A stretch of 64,000 nucleotides of DNA from Mucilaginibacter xinganensis (lineage in GTDB: Bacteria > Bacteroidota > Bacteroidia > Sphingobacteriales > Sphingobacteriaceae): positions 1,922,001 to 1,986,000 of the forward strand of contig NZ_CP022743.1 in the NCBI RefSeq assembly GCF_002257585.1, written 5' to 3'. Below the pieces are notes generated by a model. The model was not told the origin of the DNA. It did not search any database and saw only the letters and a list, made by a program, of their open reading frames with translations. The position numbers were made by a program, and so were the translations under genes. Positions 1-10,594 of the stretch are shown here, piece after piece. The first letter of the stretch is position 1, and each line of letters starts with the position of its first letter.

Positions 1-600
1 CTGCGATATGATGCTGATCCTGTCGATGTTGCTTTTTATTGCCGCAAGGGCCGGTTCATCAATCTTAAAATCCAGCTGCGATGCAAAGCGGATAGCCCGC
101 ATCATCCGTAACGGATCATCAGAAAATGTTTCAACCGGGTTTAGGGGGGTACGGATTGTTTTTTTTTCTAGGTCGATAATGCCGTTAAATGGATCTAACA
201 ACTGCCCGAAAGACTCCGGGTGCAGCGAAATGGCCAGCGCATTGATCGTGAAATCCCGGCGTTTTTGATCGTCGTCAAGCGTGCCGTTTTCTACAATGGG
301 TTTCCGCGAATCAAGCCGGTACGATTCTTTACGGGCTCCCACAAATTCAATCTCCAGATCATGGTATTTAAGTGATGCTGTACCAAAGTTTTTAAACACC
401 GAAACCTTTACTTTTAACTTATGTGCTACACTTTCGGCAAAAGCTATCCCGTTCCCTATTACTACAATATCAATGTCTTTTGACGGGCGCTTAAGGAAAA
501 TATCGCGCACAAAACCACCAATAGCATAAGCCTGCACATTTTGCTCAGCAGCAAGCTTTGATATAATAGAAAAAACAGGATGTTGCAGGTGTTTTTGCAT
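1..600 (-). CDS. cca: CCA tRNA nucleotidyltransferase, N-terminal 200 residues (partial)
   Basis: Adds or repairs the 3' CCA of tRNAs; cytoplasmic. The reading frame runs from an ATG at 600 without a stop to base 1, so the C-terminal part lies outside the window. Visible signatures of the class II nucleotidyltransferase head are the IGGFVRD motif near residue 27, the KDIDIVV metal-binding acidic motif near 40, the RRDFTINALA motif near 117 and DPLRMMRAIRFASQL near 165. It is the last gene of a minus-strand run glycosyltransferase-tsaC-cca, 71 bases after tsaC. A poly(A) polymerase is the family alternative, but most Bacteroidota have only the CCA enzyme. tRNAs here lack an encoded CCA, which fits the need for this enzyme. 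Confidence 0.95.
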   Translation of the reverse strand, partial: MQKHLQHPVFSIISKLAAEQNVQAYAIGGFVRDIFLKRPSKDIDIVVIGNGIAFAESVAHKLKVKVSVFKNFGTASLKYHDLEIEFVGARKESYRLDSRKPIVENGTLDDDQKRRDFTINALAISLHPESFGQLLDPFNGIIDLEKKTIRTPLNPVETFSDDPLRMMRAIRFASQLDFKIDEPALAAIKSNIDRISIISQ

Positions 601-671
601 TATGTATTTTTTATCTCTGATCCGGAGATGATGGTTTAAATAATTTGTATTGTATTTCTGACGGCTAACCG

Positions 672-1238
672 CTATCTCCTGATGAATTCAAACTTCCCAT
701 CAGGTGCCAACCGCATAATGGTTGATGGTGTTTTAATTTCCATATCGTGCTGGTCAATGTCAACTACATAATCAACACCGTTTATTATGGCACCTTCTAT
801 TTGCGAAAAATATTGAGGCGATGAGTTGCCGCTGATGTTTGCCGAGGTTGATACCAGTGGTTTTCGTAACCGCTGTATGAGTTGCTGGCAGAAAGGATGC
901 TTCACTACCCGGATACCTACACTGCCATCGGCAGCTATAAGGGCCGGCGAAATGTTTTTAGCGCCGGGCATTACCAGCGTTAACGGGTTTTCGGCATATT
1001 CAATTAAGTCGTAAGCTAAGGGATTTACATCGCTAATATAACTTTCCAGTTTATTTTCGGTGTCCAGCAAAATGATCATGCTTTTTGTTTCCTCGCGCTG
1101 TTTTAGCCTGAAGATCTTTTTTACAGCATCGGTATTGGTGGCATCGCACCCTATTCCCCAAATAGTATCAGTAGGATAAAGGATGATTCCGCCGTCCTGT
1201 ATAACCTTTAACGCTTTGGCAACTTCGTCTTTTAGCAT
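672..1238 (-). CDS. tsaC: L-threonylcarbamoyladenylate synthase (TsaC/YrdC/Sua5 family)
   Basis: Makes threonylcarbamoyl-AMP from threonine, bicarbonate and ATP, the first step of t6A37 tRNA modification. At 188 residues it is the short single-domain form, without the Sua5 C-terminal domain. Visible family features are the PTDTIWGIG start of the fold (residues 22-30), the K46-x-R48 pair followed by S53, and the STSAN motif at 130-134, which shape the nucleotide and bicarbonate site. Its start overlaps the end of the upstream glycosyltransferase by seven bases, so the two are probably translationally coupled, and cca follows. Two of the three genes in this run therefore act on tRNA. Confidence 0.95.
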   Translation of the reverse strand: MLKDEVAKALKVIQDGGIILYPTDTIWGIGCDATNTDAVKKIFRLKQREETKSMIILLDTENKLESYISDVNPLAYDLIEYAENPLTLVMPGAKNISPALIAADGSVGIRVVKHPFCQQLIQRLRKPLVSTSANISGNSSPQYFSQIEGAIINGVDYVVDIDQHDMEIKTPSTIMRLAPDGKFEFIRR

Positions 1239-2350
1239 TTTTTAATGTTGTTATATAATTGCATCAGCTGTGCAGAAAGCTTATCGCTTTCAAACTTTGC
1301 AGCATATTGTTTTCCTGCTGCTATCATAGCTTGCCGCAGTTTTTCGTCTGCAAATATACGATTGATCTTTTGAGCAAGGTCATTTTCATCATCCGGATCA
1401 ACATATAAGCTATCCGGACCGCCCGCTTCTTCAAGGCACGAGCCGGTTGCGGCTATCACCGGTACGCCGCTGCTTATTGCTTCCAATACCGGCAAACCAA
1501 AGCCTTCGTACCGGGAAGGGTAAACAAATACTGTTGCCAGCTGGTAAATTGCAGGTAACTCGTTAAATGTTACCTCATGCAAAAACGTCACCCTTTGCGT
1601 TAGTTTATTATCGCTTAAATATTTTTTAACATCATCTAAATAAGCAGTCGGCTTGCCTACAACAACCATGCACGCGTCTGTAAGCTTTAACGCTTTAACT
1701 GTTAAAAGCAGGTTTTTACGTGTTTCAATAGTTCCTACACTTAGCAGAAATTTTGCGGGGAGTTTGTATTTAGTTACTACTGCTTCTTTTTGCGCTTTGC
1801 TTTGCGGGTTATTAAATACCGGGTCAATTCCCTGGTATATCACTTCAATTTTGTTGGTATCCACATTCAAAAGTGCTACCAGGTCATCTTTTGTTTTTTC
1901 ACTGATGGCAATTATTTTATCGGCAACCTTGCAGGCATACACAACCTTAGCGGTATAAATTCGCCTGTTTATCCATCCGAAACTTTCGGGCAGGCGCATA
2001 AAGATCAGATCGTGAACGGTAACTATCGTTTTTATGCCTGTTTGCCGGATGCCTGCCGGCAGTTCGTGACTTAACCCGTGATAGATTTCAATTCCGTCCT
2101 GTTTTAAGTTTTTAACTATTCCCCTGCTGCGCCACCAGGAAGTAAAGAGTTTGCTTTTTGGGGTAACGGTCTTGATTTGGCCGGCGTTGTGCAGAAAATC
2201 AAGACTGTTATTAGCCTTTAGCCGGGGCGTGTATAAAAAATACTGATTGCCGGGGTAATGCTGTGCTATGTTTTTAACCAGCCACCTGCTGTAATTACCC
2301 AACCCGGTGTTGTTTAAAAATAAACGTTTAGCATCGTATCCTATTTTCAT
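1232..2350 (-). CDS. Glycosyltransferase family 4 (GT-B fold)
   Basis: A 372-residue retaining GT-B glycosyltransferase of the GT4/WcaI-like group, which moves a sugar from a nucleotide donor onto a polysaccharide or lipid acceptor. The N-terminal acceptor domain begins with GYDAKR and the GLGNYSR loop. The C-terminal donor domain shows VGTIETRKN near residue 205 (phosphate-contacting Arg/Lys) and the YEGFGLPVLEA motif near 280, with the two glutamates spaced as in GT4 enzymes. No membrane segment is seen. It is first in the run with tsaC and cca, an arrangement that says little about substrate. Acceptor and donor cannot be named from sequence. Confidence 0.9.
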   Translation of the reverse strand: MKIGYDAKRLFLNNTGLGNYSRWLVKNIAQHYPGNQYFLYTPRLKANNSLDFLHNAGQIKTVTPKSKLFTSWWRSRGIVKNLKQDGIEIYHGLSHELPAGIRQTGIKTIVTVHDLIFMRLPESFGWINRRIYTAKVVYACKVADKIIAISEKTKDDLVALLNVDTNKIEVIYQGIDPVFNNPQSKAQKEAVVTKYKLPAKFLLSVGTIETRKNLLLTVKALKLTDACMVVVGKPTAYLDDVKKYLSDNKLTQRVTFLHEVTFNELPAIYQLATVFVYPSRYEGFGLPVLEAISSGVPVIAATGSCLEEAGGPDSLYVDPDDENDLAQKINRIFADEKLRQAMIAAGKQYAAKFESDKLSAQLMQLYNNIKKC

Positions 2351-2362
2351 GGGGGAGTTGAA

Positions 2363-2447
2363 TGGGTTGATTGAGTTGGATTAGGTTGATCAAGATGAAT
2401 TGATGAATCATAACTTAACCCAATCAACCGCTCACTTAATCAACCCA
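2363..2447. repeat. Composite inverted repeat of TTGATT-type units
   Basis: The gap between dapD and the glycosyltransferase holds GGTTGAT/ATCAACC units. The arms TGGGTTGATT (2363-2372) and AATCAACCCA (2438-2447) are perfectly complementary, and an inner pair GGTTGAT (2384-2390) and ATCAACC (2423-2429) extends the structure, so one strand can fold into a long hairpin. It would lie in the 3' untranslated part of dapD mRNA. There is no T-run on the dapD (minus) side, so a simple intrinsic terminator is not evident. Confidence 0.7.
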
Positions 2448-2459
2448 ATCAACTATTCA

Positions 2460-3275
2460 CTAAACCGCCACATTGTTTTCGCGCAGCGCATCGTTTAACG
2501 ATGTTTTTTTATCAGTTGATTCTTTACGCTTGCCAATTATTAATGCGCAAGGCACCTGGTAGTCACCTGCCGGGAATTTCTTAGTATATGAACCGGGAAT
2601 CACAACAGAGCGGGCCGGTACAATGCCTTTATATTCAATAGGCGTGTCATGAGTAACATCAATAATTTTGGTTGATGCGGTTAATACCACATTTGCACCC
2701 AAAACCACTTCGCTTTCCAGGTGCACACCTTCAACCACTATGGCCCTTGACCCTAAAAAGCAATTGTCTTCAATAATAACCGGTGCTGCCTGGATAGGTT
2801 CCAATACGCCGCCTATGCCCACACCACCGCTTAAGTGTACATGTTTGCCAATTTGCGCACATGAACCAACGGTTGCCCAGGTATCAACCATGGTGCCCTC
2901 ATCCACATAAGCACCTATATTTACGTACGATGGCATCATGATAACCCCTTTGGCAAGGTAAGCGCCATAGCGGGCTATAGCGTGGGGAACAACCCGAACG
3001 CCTGTTTGGGCATAATCCGTTTTTAACTTCATTTTATCGTGAAAAACAAACGGGCCAACGGTAATTTCTTTCATTTCGCGGGTAGGGAAATACAGGATCA
3101 CCGCTTTCTTTATCCACTCATGGGTATGCCAGCGGGTGCCTATAAGTTCGGCCACACGCATTTCGCCCTGGTCTAATTTTTCAATAACAGTATCAATTGC
3201 GTTAACATATTCAGAATAACGCAGCAGGTTCCTGTCTTCCCAGGCATCTTCAATAAGTTTTTTAAGGTCTTGCAT
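2460..3275 (-). CDS. dapD: 2,3,4,5-tetrahydropyridine-2,6-dicarboxylate N-succinyltransferase
   Basis: Succinylates tetrahydrodipicolinate in the succinylase branch of meso-diaminopimelate and lysine synthesis, using succinyl-CoA in the cytoplasm. The 271-residue length is usual for the family. The N-terminal helical part is followed from about residue 100 by left-handed beta-helix hexapeptide repeats (GAYVDEGTMVDTWATVGSCA, GGVGIGGVLEP, and the loop with APVIIEDNCFLGS), all typical of DapD. Start is ATG at 3275. It is transcribed away from the S4 gene and ends before the inverted-repeat spacer. Confidence 0.97.
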   Translation of the reverse strand: MQDLKKLIEDAWEDRNLLRYSEYVNAIDTVIEKLDQGEMRVAELIGTRWHTHEWIKKAVILYFPTREMKEITVGPFVFHDKMKLKTDYAQTGVRVVPHAIARYGAYLAKGVIMMPSYVNIGAYVDEGTMVDTWATVGSCAQIGKHVHLSGGVGIGGVLEPIQAAPVIIEDNCFLGSRAIVVEGVHLESEVVLGANVVLTASTKIIDVTHDTPIEYKGIVPARSVVIPGSYTKKFPAGDYQVPCALIIGKRKESTDKKTSLNDALRENNVAV

Positions 3276-3397
3276 CAGTAAATTTAACTTTCAGCAAATT
3301 AAAGGAATTTTACGGAATTTGTTTCAATCTGTATGCATACGCAGTTCATAAATATAAAATTATTGTAAACATAAACCCGCAAGTGTATAAAACTTTG

Positions 3398-3405
3398 TAA
3401 TTTTG
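3398..3405 (+). promoter_or_regulatory. Bacteroidota -7 box for the S4 gene
   Basis: TAATTTTG matches the Bacteroidota TAnnTTTG -7 consensus and ends 10 bases before the ATG at 3416. This gives a very short leader. No clear -33 TTG was found at the usual distance. Confidence 0.5.
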
Positions 3406-3415
3406 ACCCTTAGCA

Positions 3416-3817
3416 ATGCCGGTAAAAGAAAAACTAAGAATAGATAAATATTTGTGGGCGATAAGGGTTTTTAAAACACGCACGCTGGCATCTGATGCCT
3501 GTAAAGCCGGGCGGGTAAAACTTGAGGGGCAAAACATAAAACCATCGCACGAGGTAAAATTAAGCGAGGTGTACCAAGTTTCAAAAGGGCCGGATAAGAA
3601 GATTATTAAAGTTACCGGCTTGCTTGAGAACAGGGTAGATGCAAAAAAAGCTGTAGATTATTACGAAGATATAACCCCGGTTGAGCAAACCCCTGCGTTT
3701 AAATCAATGTTTCATGCGCCGCTTTTGAAACGCGACCGGGGAACCGGCAGGCCAACCAAGCGTGACCGGCGGGAAATTGACGAGTTAAATGACGATTTTT
3801 TTAAAAAAGATGCTTAA
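3416..3817 (+). CDS. RNA-binding S4 domain protein (Hsp15-like)
   Basis: A 133-residue protein with an S4 RNA-binding domain at residues 6-70 (RIDKYLWAIRVFKTRTLASDACKAG and then GRVKLEG) and a basic C-terminal tail. Members such as E. coli Hsp15 (HslR) bind stalled 50S subunits carrying peptidyl-tRNA. The size and the domain followed by a charged tail fit Hsp15. The start is ATG at 3416, just after a TAnnTTTG box. It is a single gene, divergent from dapD and followed on the same strand by the sugar transferase 59 bases later. Confidence 0.85.
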   Translation: MPVKEKLRIDKYLWAIRVFKTRTLASDACKAGRVKLEGQNIKPSHEVKLSEVYQVSKGPDKKIIKVTGLLENRVDAKKAVDYYEDITPVEQTPAFKSMFHAPLLKRDRGTGRPTKRDRREIDELNDDFFKKDA

Positions 3818-3876
3818 AGCGTTATCTATATCATTACCTTGACAGACCCATATCGAATTTAATCTGCAAAATTTGA

Positions 3877-5280
3877 ATGATAAACAGACATACCACCTTT
3901 TTTAAAGCACTAAACCTTATAATTGACTATCTGCTATTGAACTTAAGTTTAATAGTTACTTACTATATTCTAAATAAGACCAATATTTTTTCGGCCGAAA
4001 ACAGGAGATTTCTCCCTATAGTGTTGATTTTTAACCTGATCTGGTTGCTGTCTGCAAATATCTCCCGGCTCTACTTCGCTGTATTAAACAAAGACTCTAT
4101 TTTAACATTTCGCAACGTATTTCGCACCTATTTTCTTTTTGTAAGTTTTATCTGTTTCACCATATTGATATTAATAGGGTCAGAGGCTTATTTTGTAACC
4201 AGGCAGTACCTGTTTTATTCTTTAGCGTTTTTTGGGTTTTTATTGGGTTGTTGGAAGGTGATCTTCCTGCTGATAAGAAAGGCCGAACGGGCTGCGCTGA
4301 TGGATACCCGCAAGGCGGTGATAGTTGGCGCCGGGCGTACCGGATACGATTTGCACGAATATCTGTTAAAAAACTGGGATACAGGTTATAGAGTAGTAGG
4401 CTTTTTTGATGACGATGCCACCAAAGTGCGTGAAAGCAAAATGTATCTTGGCGACACAAATGAGTGTATTACCTGGGTTAAGGAACATAAAGTAACCGAG
4501 ATGTTTTGCACCCTGCCGGTTTCTGAATCAAAAAAGATTGAAAAACTTATGCTTGACGCGGATAAAAATATGGTCCGTTTTAAATTAGTGCCTGAGTATT
4601 ATGATTACGGTAACAAGCCCACTTATATTCAAAGTTTCGGGCAGATCCCGGTGATCTCTGCCAGGATAGAGCCGCTTGAACATTTACTTAACCGGATGAT
4701 AAAGCGGAGCTTTGATGTTATATTTTCGCTGTTTGTAATCGTGTTTGTTTTTAGCTGGCTATTTCCTATCCTGGCTTTTTTAATAAAGGCGGGGTCAAAG
4801 GGGCCGGTGTTTTTTGTTCAAACCCGTACAGGCCGGAACAATGCCCCTTTTAAGTGCTATAAATTCAGGAGCATGTACGTTAATAACAATGCCGATAAAG
4901 TTCAGGCTACACGCAACGATAGCCGGGTAACCAAACTTGGGGCATTTATGCGCCGGACCAGCCTTGATGAACTGCCCCAGTTTTTTAATGTGATGATAGG
5001 CAATATGTCAGTAGTAGGGCCAAGGCCACACATGTTAAACCATACCGAAGAATATTCTGAGCTGATAGATATGTTTATGGTAAGGCATTTTTTGAAGCCG
5101 GGAATCACCGGATGGGCACAGATCAAAGGCTTCAGGGGCGAAACTAAAACTGTTGAAGCAATGAAGCAGCGGGTTGAAGCAGACTTGTGGTACCTGGAAA
5201 ACTGGTCGTTTTTACTGGATCTTAAAATAGTATTTTTAACGGTGAGGGATTCGCTGCTAGGCAATGAAAATGCATTTTAA
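3877..5280 (+). CDS. Exopolysaccharide polyprenyl glycosylphosphotransferase (WcaJ/undecaprenyl-phosphate sugar-1-P transferase)
   Basis: Transfers a sugar 1-phosphate, often glucose, from UDP-sugar to undecaprenyl phosphate, starting assembly of a surface polysaccharide repeat at the inner membrane. In 467 residues it shows four N-terminal membrane segments (to about residue 140), a CoA-binding-like Rossmann domain (KAVIVGAGRTGYDL near 148), a re-entrant helix near 280, and the catalytic C-terminal domain with PVFFVQTRTGR, YKFRSMY, RRTSLDELPQF and VGPRP, which carry the conserved catalytic Asp-Glu pair. Its 3' end overlaps the convergent guanine deaminase by four bases. No other polysaccharide cluster genes are adjacent except the GT4 enzyme 1.5 kb away on the other strand. 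Confidence 0.93.
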   Translation: MINRHTTFFKALNLIIDYLLLNLSLIVTYYILNKTNIFSAENRRFLPIVLIFNLIWLLSANISRLYFAVLNKDSILTFRNVFRTYFLFVSFICFTILILIGSEAYFVTRQYLFYSLAFFGFLLGCWKVIFLLIRKAERAALMDTRKAVIVGAGRTGYDLHEYLLKNWDTGYRVVGFFDDDATKVRESKMYLGDTNECITWVKEHKVTEMFCTLPVSESKKIEKLMLDADKNMVRFKLVPEYYDYGNKPTYIQSFGQIPVISARIEPLEHLLNRMIKRSFDVIFSLFVIVFVFSWLFPILAFLIKAGSKGPVFFVQTRTGRNNAPFKCYKFRSMYVNNNADKVQATRNDSRVTKLGAFMRRTSLDELPQFFNVMIGNMSVVGPRPHMLNHTEEYSELIDMFMVRHFLKPGITGWAQIKGFRGETKTVEAMKQRVEADLWYLENWSFLLDLKIVFLTVRDSLLGNENAF

Positions 5281-5762
5281 TAATTTTTGGTATCATTAAA
5301 GCCAAGTTCCTTCCATTGCTTAAAAGCACCTAACGCTTCATTGCGTAAAAGCTGAATAAACGGCACCTTGCGATCCTCCATTTTACAGGCTATTTCGTTG
5401 TATATAAAATGATCGTCGAAGCCTATGGCAGCAGCGTCGGCCTTGGTGTTTGCATAGTATATTTTGTCTATCCGGGCCCAATATATAGCGCCCATGCACA
5501 TAGGGCAAGGCTCACAACTGGTGTAAATTTCGCAGCCGGTTAAATTATAGGTATCCAACTCCTTGCAGGCCAGCCTTATGGCTGATACTTCGGCATGGGC
5601 GGTTGGGTCGTTTTCAGGAATAACTTTATTGGCGCTGGCGGCCACTACCTCGCCGTCTTTTACAATTACAGCGCCAAACGGCCCGCCAAGTCCTTCCTTT
5701 ATATTATATTCAGAAAGCGCAATTGCCATCCGCATAAATTTTTCATGTAGCTGATTTTTCAT
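5277..5762 (-). CDS. guaD: Guanine deaminase (cytidine deaminase fold)
   Basis: A 161-residue zinc deaminase that probably turns guanine into xanthine. The zinc site is visible as HAE (56-58) and PCPMC (85-89), and the GGPFGAVIVKDG block and FDDHFIYNEI segment resemble Bacillus subtilis GuaD, a domain-swapped dimer. TadA-type tRNA adenosine deaminases share the zinc motif but usually differ in the C-terminal half, so guanine deaminase is the better reading. It lies downstream of a hairpin terminator that separates it from the OmpH-like gene, so it needs its own promoter. Confidence 0.88.
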   Translation of the reverse strand: MKNQLHEKFMRMAIALSEYNIKEGLGGPFGAVIVKDGEVVAASANKVIPENDPTAHAEVSAIRLACKELDTYNLTGCEIYTSCEPCPMCMGAIYWARIDKIYYANTKADAAAIGFDDHFIYNEIACKMEDRKVPFIQLLRNEALGAFKQWKELGFNDTKNY

Positions 5763-5775
5763 TTGCCCAAAAATA

Positions 5776-5806
5776 AAAAACCCCGACTAATTGCCCGGGG
5801 TTTTTA
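5776..5806 (-). terminator. Intrinsic terminator, usable in both directions
   Basis: AAAAACCCCG and CGGGGTTTTT form a GC-rich stem with a 10-base loop, flanked by A and T runs. It stands after the stop of the OmpH-like gene (5867) and before the guaD start, so it probably ends the OmpH transcript. Confidence 0.85.
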
Positions 5807-5866
5807 TTAATTATTCAACGTAATAAGCATTTTGCATACCTGCAAATATTGCTACCCGAAGGGATA

Positions 5867-6463
5867 TTACTTCTTGTCTTTTGTGTAAGCTTCGTTTAGT
5901 TTTTTAAGATAATCGGCAGTAATGTCAAGGCTTTTATCAGCATACAAAAGCTGTGTGCTTCCGGTTTGAAAAGTCAGGATCATTTTGTAGCCGTTGTCTT
6001 TGGCGTATTGTTTGGTGAATTCATATACTTTTTCGTAAAGCTTTTTGCTTTCATCAGCCTGAGTGCTTTGTAATTGTGCACCTGCGTTTTGCTCATAAGT
6101 TTGTAGTTCCTGGCTTTCGCGTTGTAACCGCTGCTCAGTTGTAGCGCGTTGGTCAGCACTTAATGTATTAGCACCTTTTTGATACTCAACAACTTCACGT
6201 TGAAATGCCTGTTTGCGGCCACCAACATCGTTTTGCGCACTTTTACCTTTGTCTTCCAAACGTTTACGCATGTCTTTTGCGTATTCGTATTTCAGCGATA
6301 CAGAATCTTCATTAACATAAACAATTGCTGGTTTATCGCTTGCTGTGGTAGCAGGTGTTGCTGCTGTTTTATCGGCGGGTTTATTTTGGTTACATGCTGC
6401 TATGCTTCCGGCAAGTAACACACCTAAAGTGATTTTTGTAAAAATTGAAGCCGTCTTTTTCAT
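5867..6463 (-). CDS. OmpH/Skp family periplasmic chaperone-like lipoprotein
   Basis: The chosen ATG at 6463 gives 198 residues beginning MKKTASIFTKITLGVLLAGS, a lipoprotein signal with cysteine at 24 in the context SIAAC. A frame-extending start at 6496 would add 11 residues before the signal and is less likely. Residues 45-190 are a long charged coiled-coil region rich in Q, E and K (KRLEDKGKSAQNDV, QRLQRESQELQ), as in Skp/OmpH, which holds unfolded outer-membrane proteins in the periplasm. Skp proteins are normally soluble, so the predicted lipid anchor is a variant; it may also be an OmpH-domain lipoprotein of different function. Monocistronic, ended by the hairpin at 5776-5806. Confidence 0.85.
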   Translation of the reverse strand: MKKTASIFTKITLGVLLAGSIAACNQNKPADKTAATPATTASDKPAIVYVNEDSVSLKYEYAKDMRKRLEDKGKSAQNDVGGRKQAFQREVVEYQKGANTLSADQRATTEQRLQRESQELQTYEQNAGAQLQSTQADESKKLYEKVYEFTKQYAKDNGYKMILTFQTGSTQLLYADKSLDITADYLKKLNEAYTKDKK

Positions 6464-8765
<2,302 letters not shown>

Positions 8766-8784
8766 TATTTAAATGATTTTTTTG

Positions 8785-8817
8785 AGCCTCGCTAGTGATA
8801 GCGGGGCTTTTTTATTT
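8785..8817 (+). terminator. Intrinsic terminator of gyrB
   Basis: AGCCTCGCT (8785-8793) and AGCGGGGCT (8800-8808) form a nine-pair stem with one G-U pair and a six-base loop, followed by a T-run. It begins 20 bases after the gyrB stop. Confidence 0.9.
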
Positions 8818-8837
8818 TCCAGGTATAAGCTTTTAAA

Positions 8838-8868
8838 TTTATATACATAATTTTCTTATGTATATAAA
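8838..8868. promoter_or_regulatory. Perfect 13+13 bp palindrome, probable PadR operator
   Basis: The arms 8838-8850 and 8856-8868 are exactly complementary around a five-base centre and contain TATACAT and ATGTATA. PadR repressors bind dyads with ACAT/ATGT half sites. It lies immediately upstream of the TATATTTG -7 box (8876-8883), so bound repressor would block the promoter of the three-gene padR operon. Confidence 0.75.
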
Positions 8869-8875
8869 ATAATAA

Positions 8876-8883
8876 TATATTTG
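8876..8883 (+). promoter_or_regulatory. -7 box for the padR operon
   Basis: TATATTTG matches TAnnTTTG but ends only four bases before the ATG at 8888. Either the mRNA is nearly leaderless or translation starts at the in-frame ATG at 8903. Confidence 0.5.
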
Positions 8884-8887
8884 CCAG

Positions 8888-9226
8888 ATGAGTTCAAACC
8901 CCATGCTAAAAGGTACTTTGCAAACCATTATCCTAAAACTACTGGAGGATAATAGCCAGATGTATGGTTATGAGATAACACAAAAAGTTAAGGAAGTAAC
9001 TGCCGGTGAGTTTATTCTTACTGAAGGGGCATTGTATCCTGCGCTTCATAAACTGGAGGCTGATGGTATGCTTGAAACTTTTACAGAAGTTGTTGACAAC
9101 CGGGTGCGGAAGTATTATCGCCTTACTGAACAGGGTGGGAAGGAAGTAACCAGTAAACTAAATGAAGCACAGGTTTTTATTGATCAGCTTCAGCTTTTGT
9201 TAAGCCTTAAACCTGCAATAAAATGA
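8888..9226 (+). CDS. PadR family transcriptional regulator
   Basis: A 112-residue winged-helix repressor of the short PadR-s2 type. The PadR signature runs from MLKGTLQTIILKLLED through MYGYEITQKV, the LTEGALYPALHKLEADG recognition region and RKYYRLTEQGG, ending in a dimerising helix. A second in-frame ATG at 8903 (Met6) fits the -7 box better and would give a 107-residue protein. It heads an operon with two membrane proteins whose reading frames overlap by four bases each. The dyad at 8838-8868 suggests self-repression. Such PadR-membrane protein pairs are common; the signal sensed is unknown. Confidence 0.93.
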   Translation: MSSNPMLKGTLQTIILKLLEDNSQMYGYEITQKVKEVTAGEFILTEGALYPALHKLEADGMLETFTEVVDNRVRKYYRLTEQGGKEVTSKLNEAQVFIDQLQLLLSLKPAIK

Positions 9227-9903
9227 AACCAAACCAGCAACAAAAGCAACAATTACAGGAATATCTGCGAAAAGGATTAAAATACCGTGAAACCTATGAA
9301 GAAGTGTATGATCATATCCTTGTTGCTTTAGAAAACAAAGCCGAAACTTCGTCATTTAATGGTACCGTTAATGAAATAATCAGAGAAGATTTTGGCGGCA
9401 GCAAAAATTTATGGCGGATAGAAGAAAACTTTCGCAAATCTGTTGCCAAAGATATGAGCAGCCAGTTTTGGAAATTCTTTAGCACATATATGAAATTTCC
9501 GTTGGCTGTGTATACTGTAATAATTTCGGCAATAGTTTATTATATAATTTACAACATAAATATACAGCCTGTCGCTTTTGAGCGAATCTTTGTTCTTTTT
9601 GCTTTTCTGCCAGCTTTGCTTGTGCCGGTTAGGTATTACAAAATTGGTTATATATTTAAAGACACAAAGAAATCAGTGAGGGACAATATTTTTGTATGGA
9701 TAGCTCAGTTTCCAATGCGACTTTGTATTTGCAGCAATTTGTTATTGCTTATTTATCATAAAGCCGATTTTTCTTTTTTAGGCAGCTTTGAGCCTCTTGT
9801 TCTTACAATTATCATTGTGGCTGAAATTACATTATCATTGGCAGTTATAAAACTGAGTAGTGCCGAGTTTAAAATTATTAAATCTATAACCCATCAACAA
9901 TGA
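9223..9903 (+). CDS. PadR-operon membrane protein with N-terminal HAAS-like domain (first of two)
   Basis: A 226-residue protein, function unknown. Residues 5-75 form a helical region (YRETYEEVYDHILVALENK, then IIREDFGG) that resembles the HAAS/permease-prefix domain often encoded next to PadR regulators. About four membrane segments follow, near 93-112, 120-140, 160-182 and 190-210. Its ATG overlaps the padR stop (ATGA). The protein downstream has the same layout and shared motifs (DHI, DFGG, C-terminal EFKI), so the two look like paralogues that could pair in the membrane. Confidence 0.8.
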   Translation: MKPNQQQKQQLQEYLRKGLKYRETYEEVYDHILVALENKAETSSFNGTVNEIIREDFGGSKNLWRIEENFRKSVAKDMSSQFWKFFSTYMKFPLAVYTVIISAIVYYIIYNINIQPVAFERIFVLFAFLPALLVPVRYYKIGYIFKDTKKSVRDNIFVWIAQFPMRLCICSNLLLLIYHKADFSFLGSFEPLVLTIIIVAEITLSLAVIKLSSAEFKIIKSITHQQ

Positions 9904-10574
9904 GTTTAACAACGCGGGAATTAGATTGGATAAATAAGCGAATGGACTGGTATGGTATCAAATTCCAGGAAATTTTTGATGAGATAGCGGACCATATCAT
10001 TTCAGCTATTGAAGTTGAAAGGGCAGCAGGTGATCAGCGAACCATTGATAATGTTTTTGATAAAGTAACGGAACGCGATTTTGGTGGCTACCTTGGAGTA
10101 GATAAAATTGTAACTGCATATGAGCGTGCTTACAGAAGCAGAATAACAAAAGGCTTGCTTGAGAATTTTAAATTTTATCTAAAGAGACCGGGCGTGGTTG
10201 CTGTAATGCTGTTCGCCTTAGTAGGGTTTTACCTGCCACGAACCAAAGTGACCGTCCTGATAATGCTTAGTGGGTTGTTATTAACTGCAATAATCCCTTT
10301 AGTTTATGCTTACAGAAATTCTCCCCGGATAACACTTGATCAGGGCAAACAATCAATCATTGAAAGCTATATGAAAACCCGGGCGTTATTTTTACTGACG
10401 CTGATAAATTTAATACTTTGTCTGTTTGGCGGAGCGGCACGTACCTGGGATATTGTTTTTTTAAATCCAATAAATTATCATCCGGTAATTTATATGGTAC
10501 TTTTTGTATTTTTTATAATTTATGGATTAAGTATAATAAGGCTGTGCAGGCAGGAGTTTAAAATAGCGAAATGA
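9900..10574 (+). CDS. PadR-operon membrane protein with N-terminal HAAS-like domain (second of two)
   Basis: A 224-residue paralogue of the preceding protein. The N-terminal helical domain has IFDEIADHIISAIEVERA and VTERDFGGYLG near residues 23-75, then about four membrane segments (near 99-115, 120-140, 165-182, 195-215) and an ending RQEFKIAK like that of its partner. The start overlaps the upstream stop by four bases, so the three genes form a tight operon. No catalytic motif is visible. A role as sensor or envelope partner for the PadR repressor is inference from context only. Confidence 0.8.
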   Translation: MSLTTRELDWINKRMDWYGIKFQEIFDEIADHIISAIEVERAAGDQRTIDNVFDKVTERDFGGYLGVDKIVTAYERAYRSRITKGLLENFKFYLKRPGVVAVMLFALVGFYLPRTKVTVLIMLSGLLLTAIIPLVYAYRNSPRITLDQGKQSIIESYMKTRALFLLTLINLILCLFGGAARTWDIVFLNPINYHPVIYMVLFVFFIIYGLSIIRLCRQEFKIAK

Positions 10575-10594
10575 TAGGACTTAGTTTCAAATTT

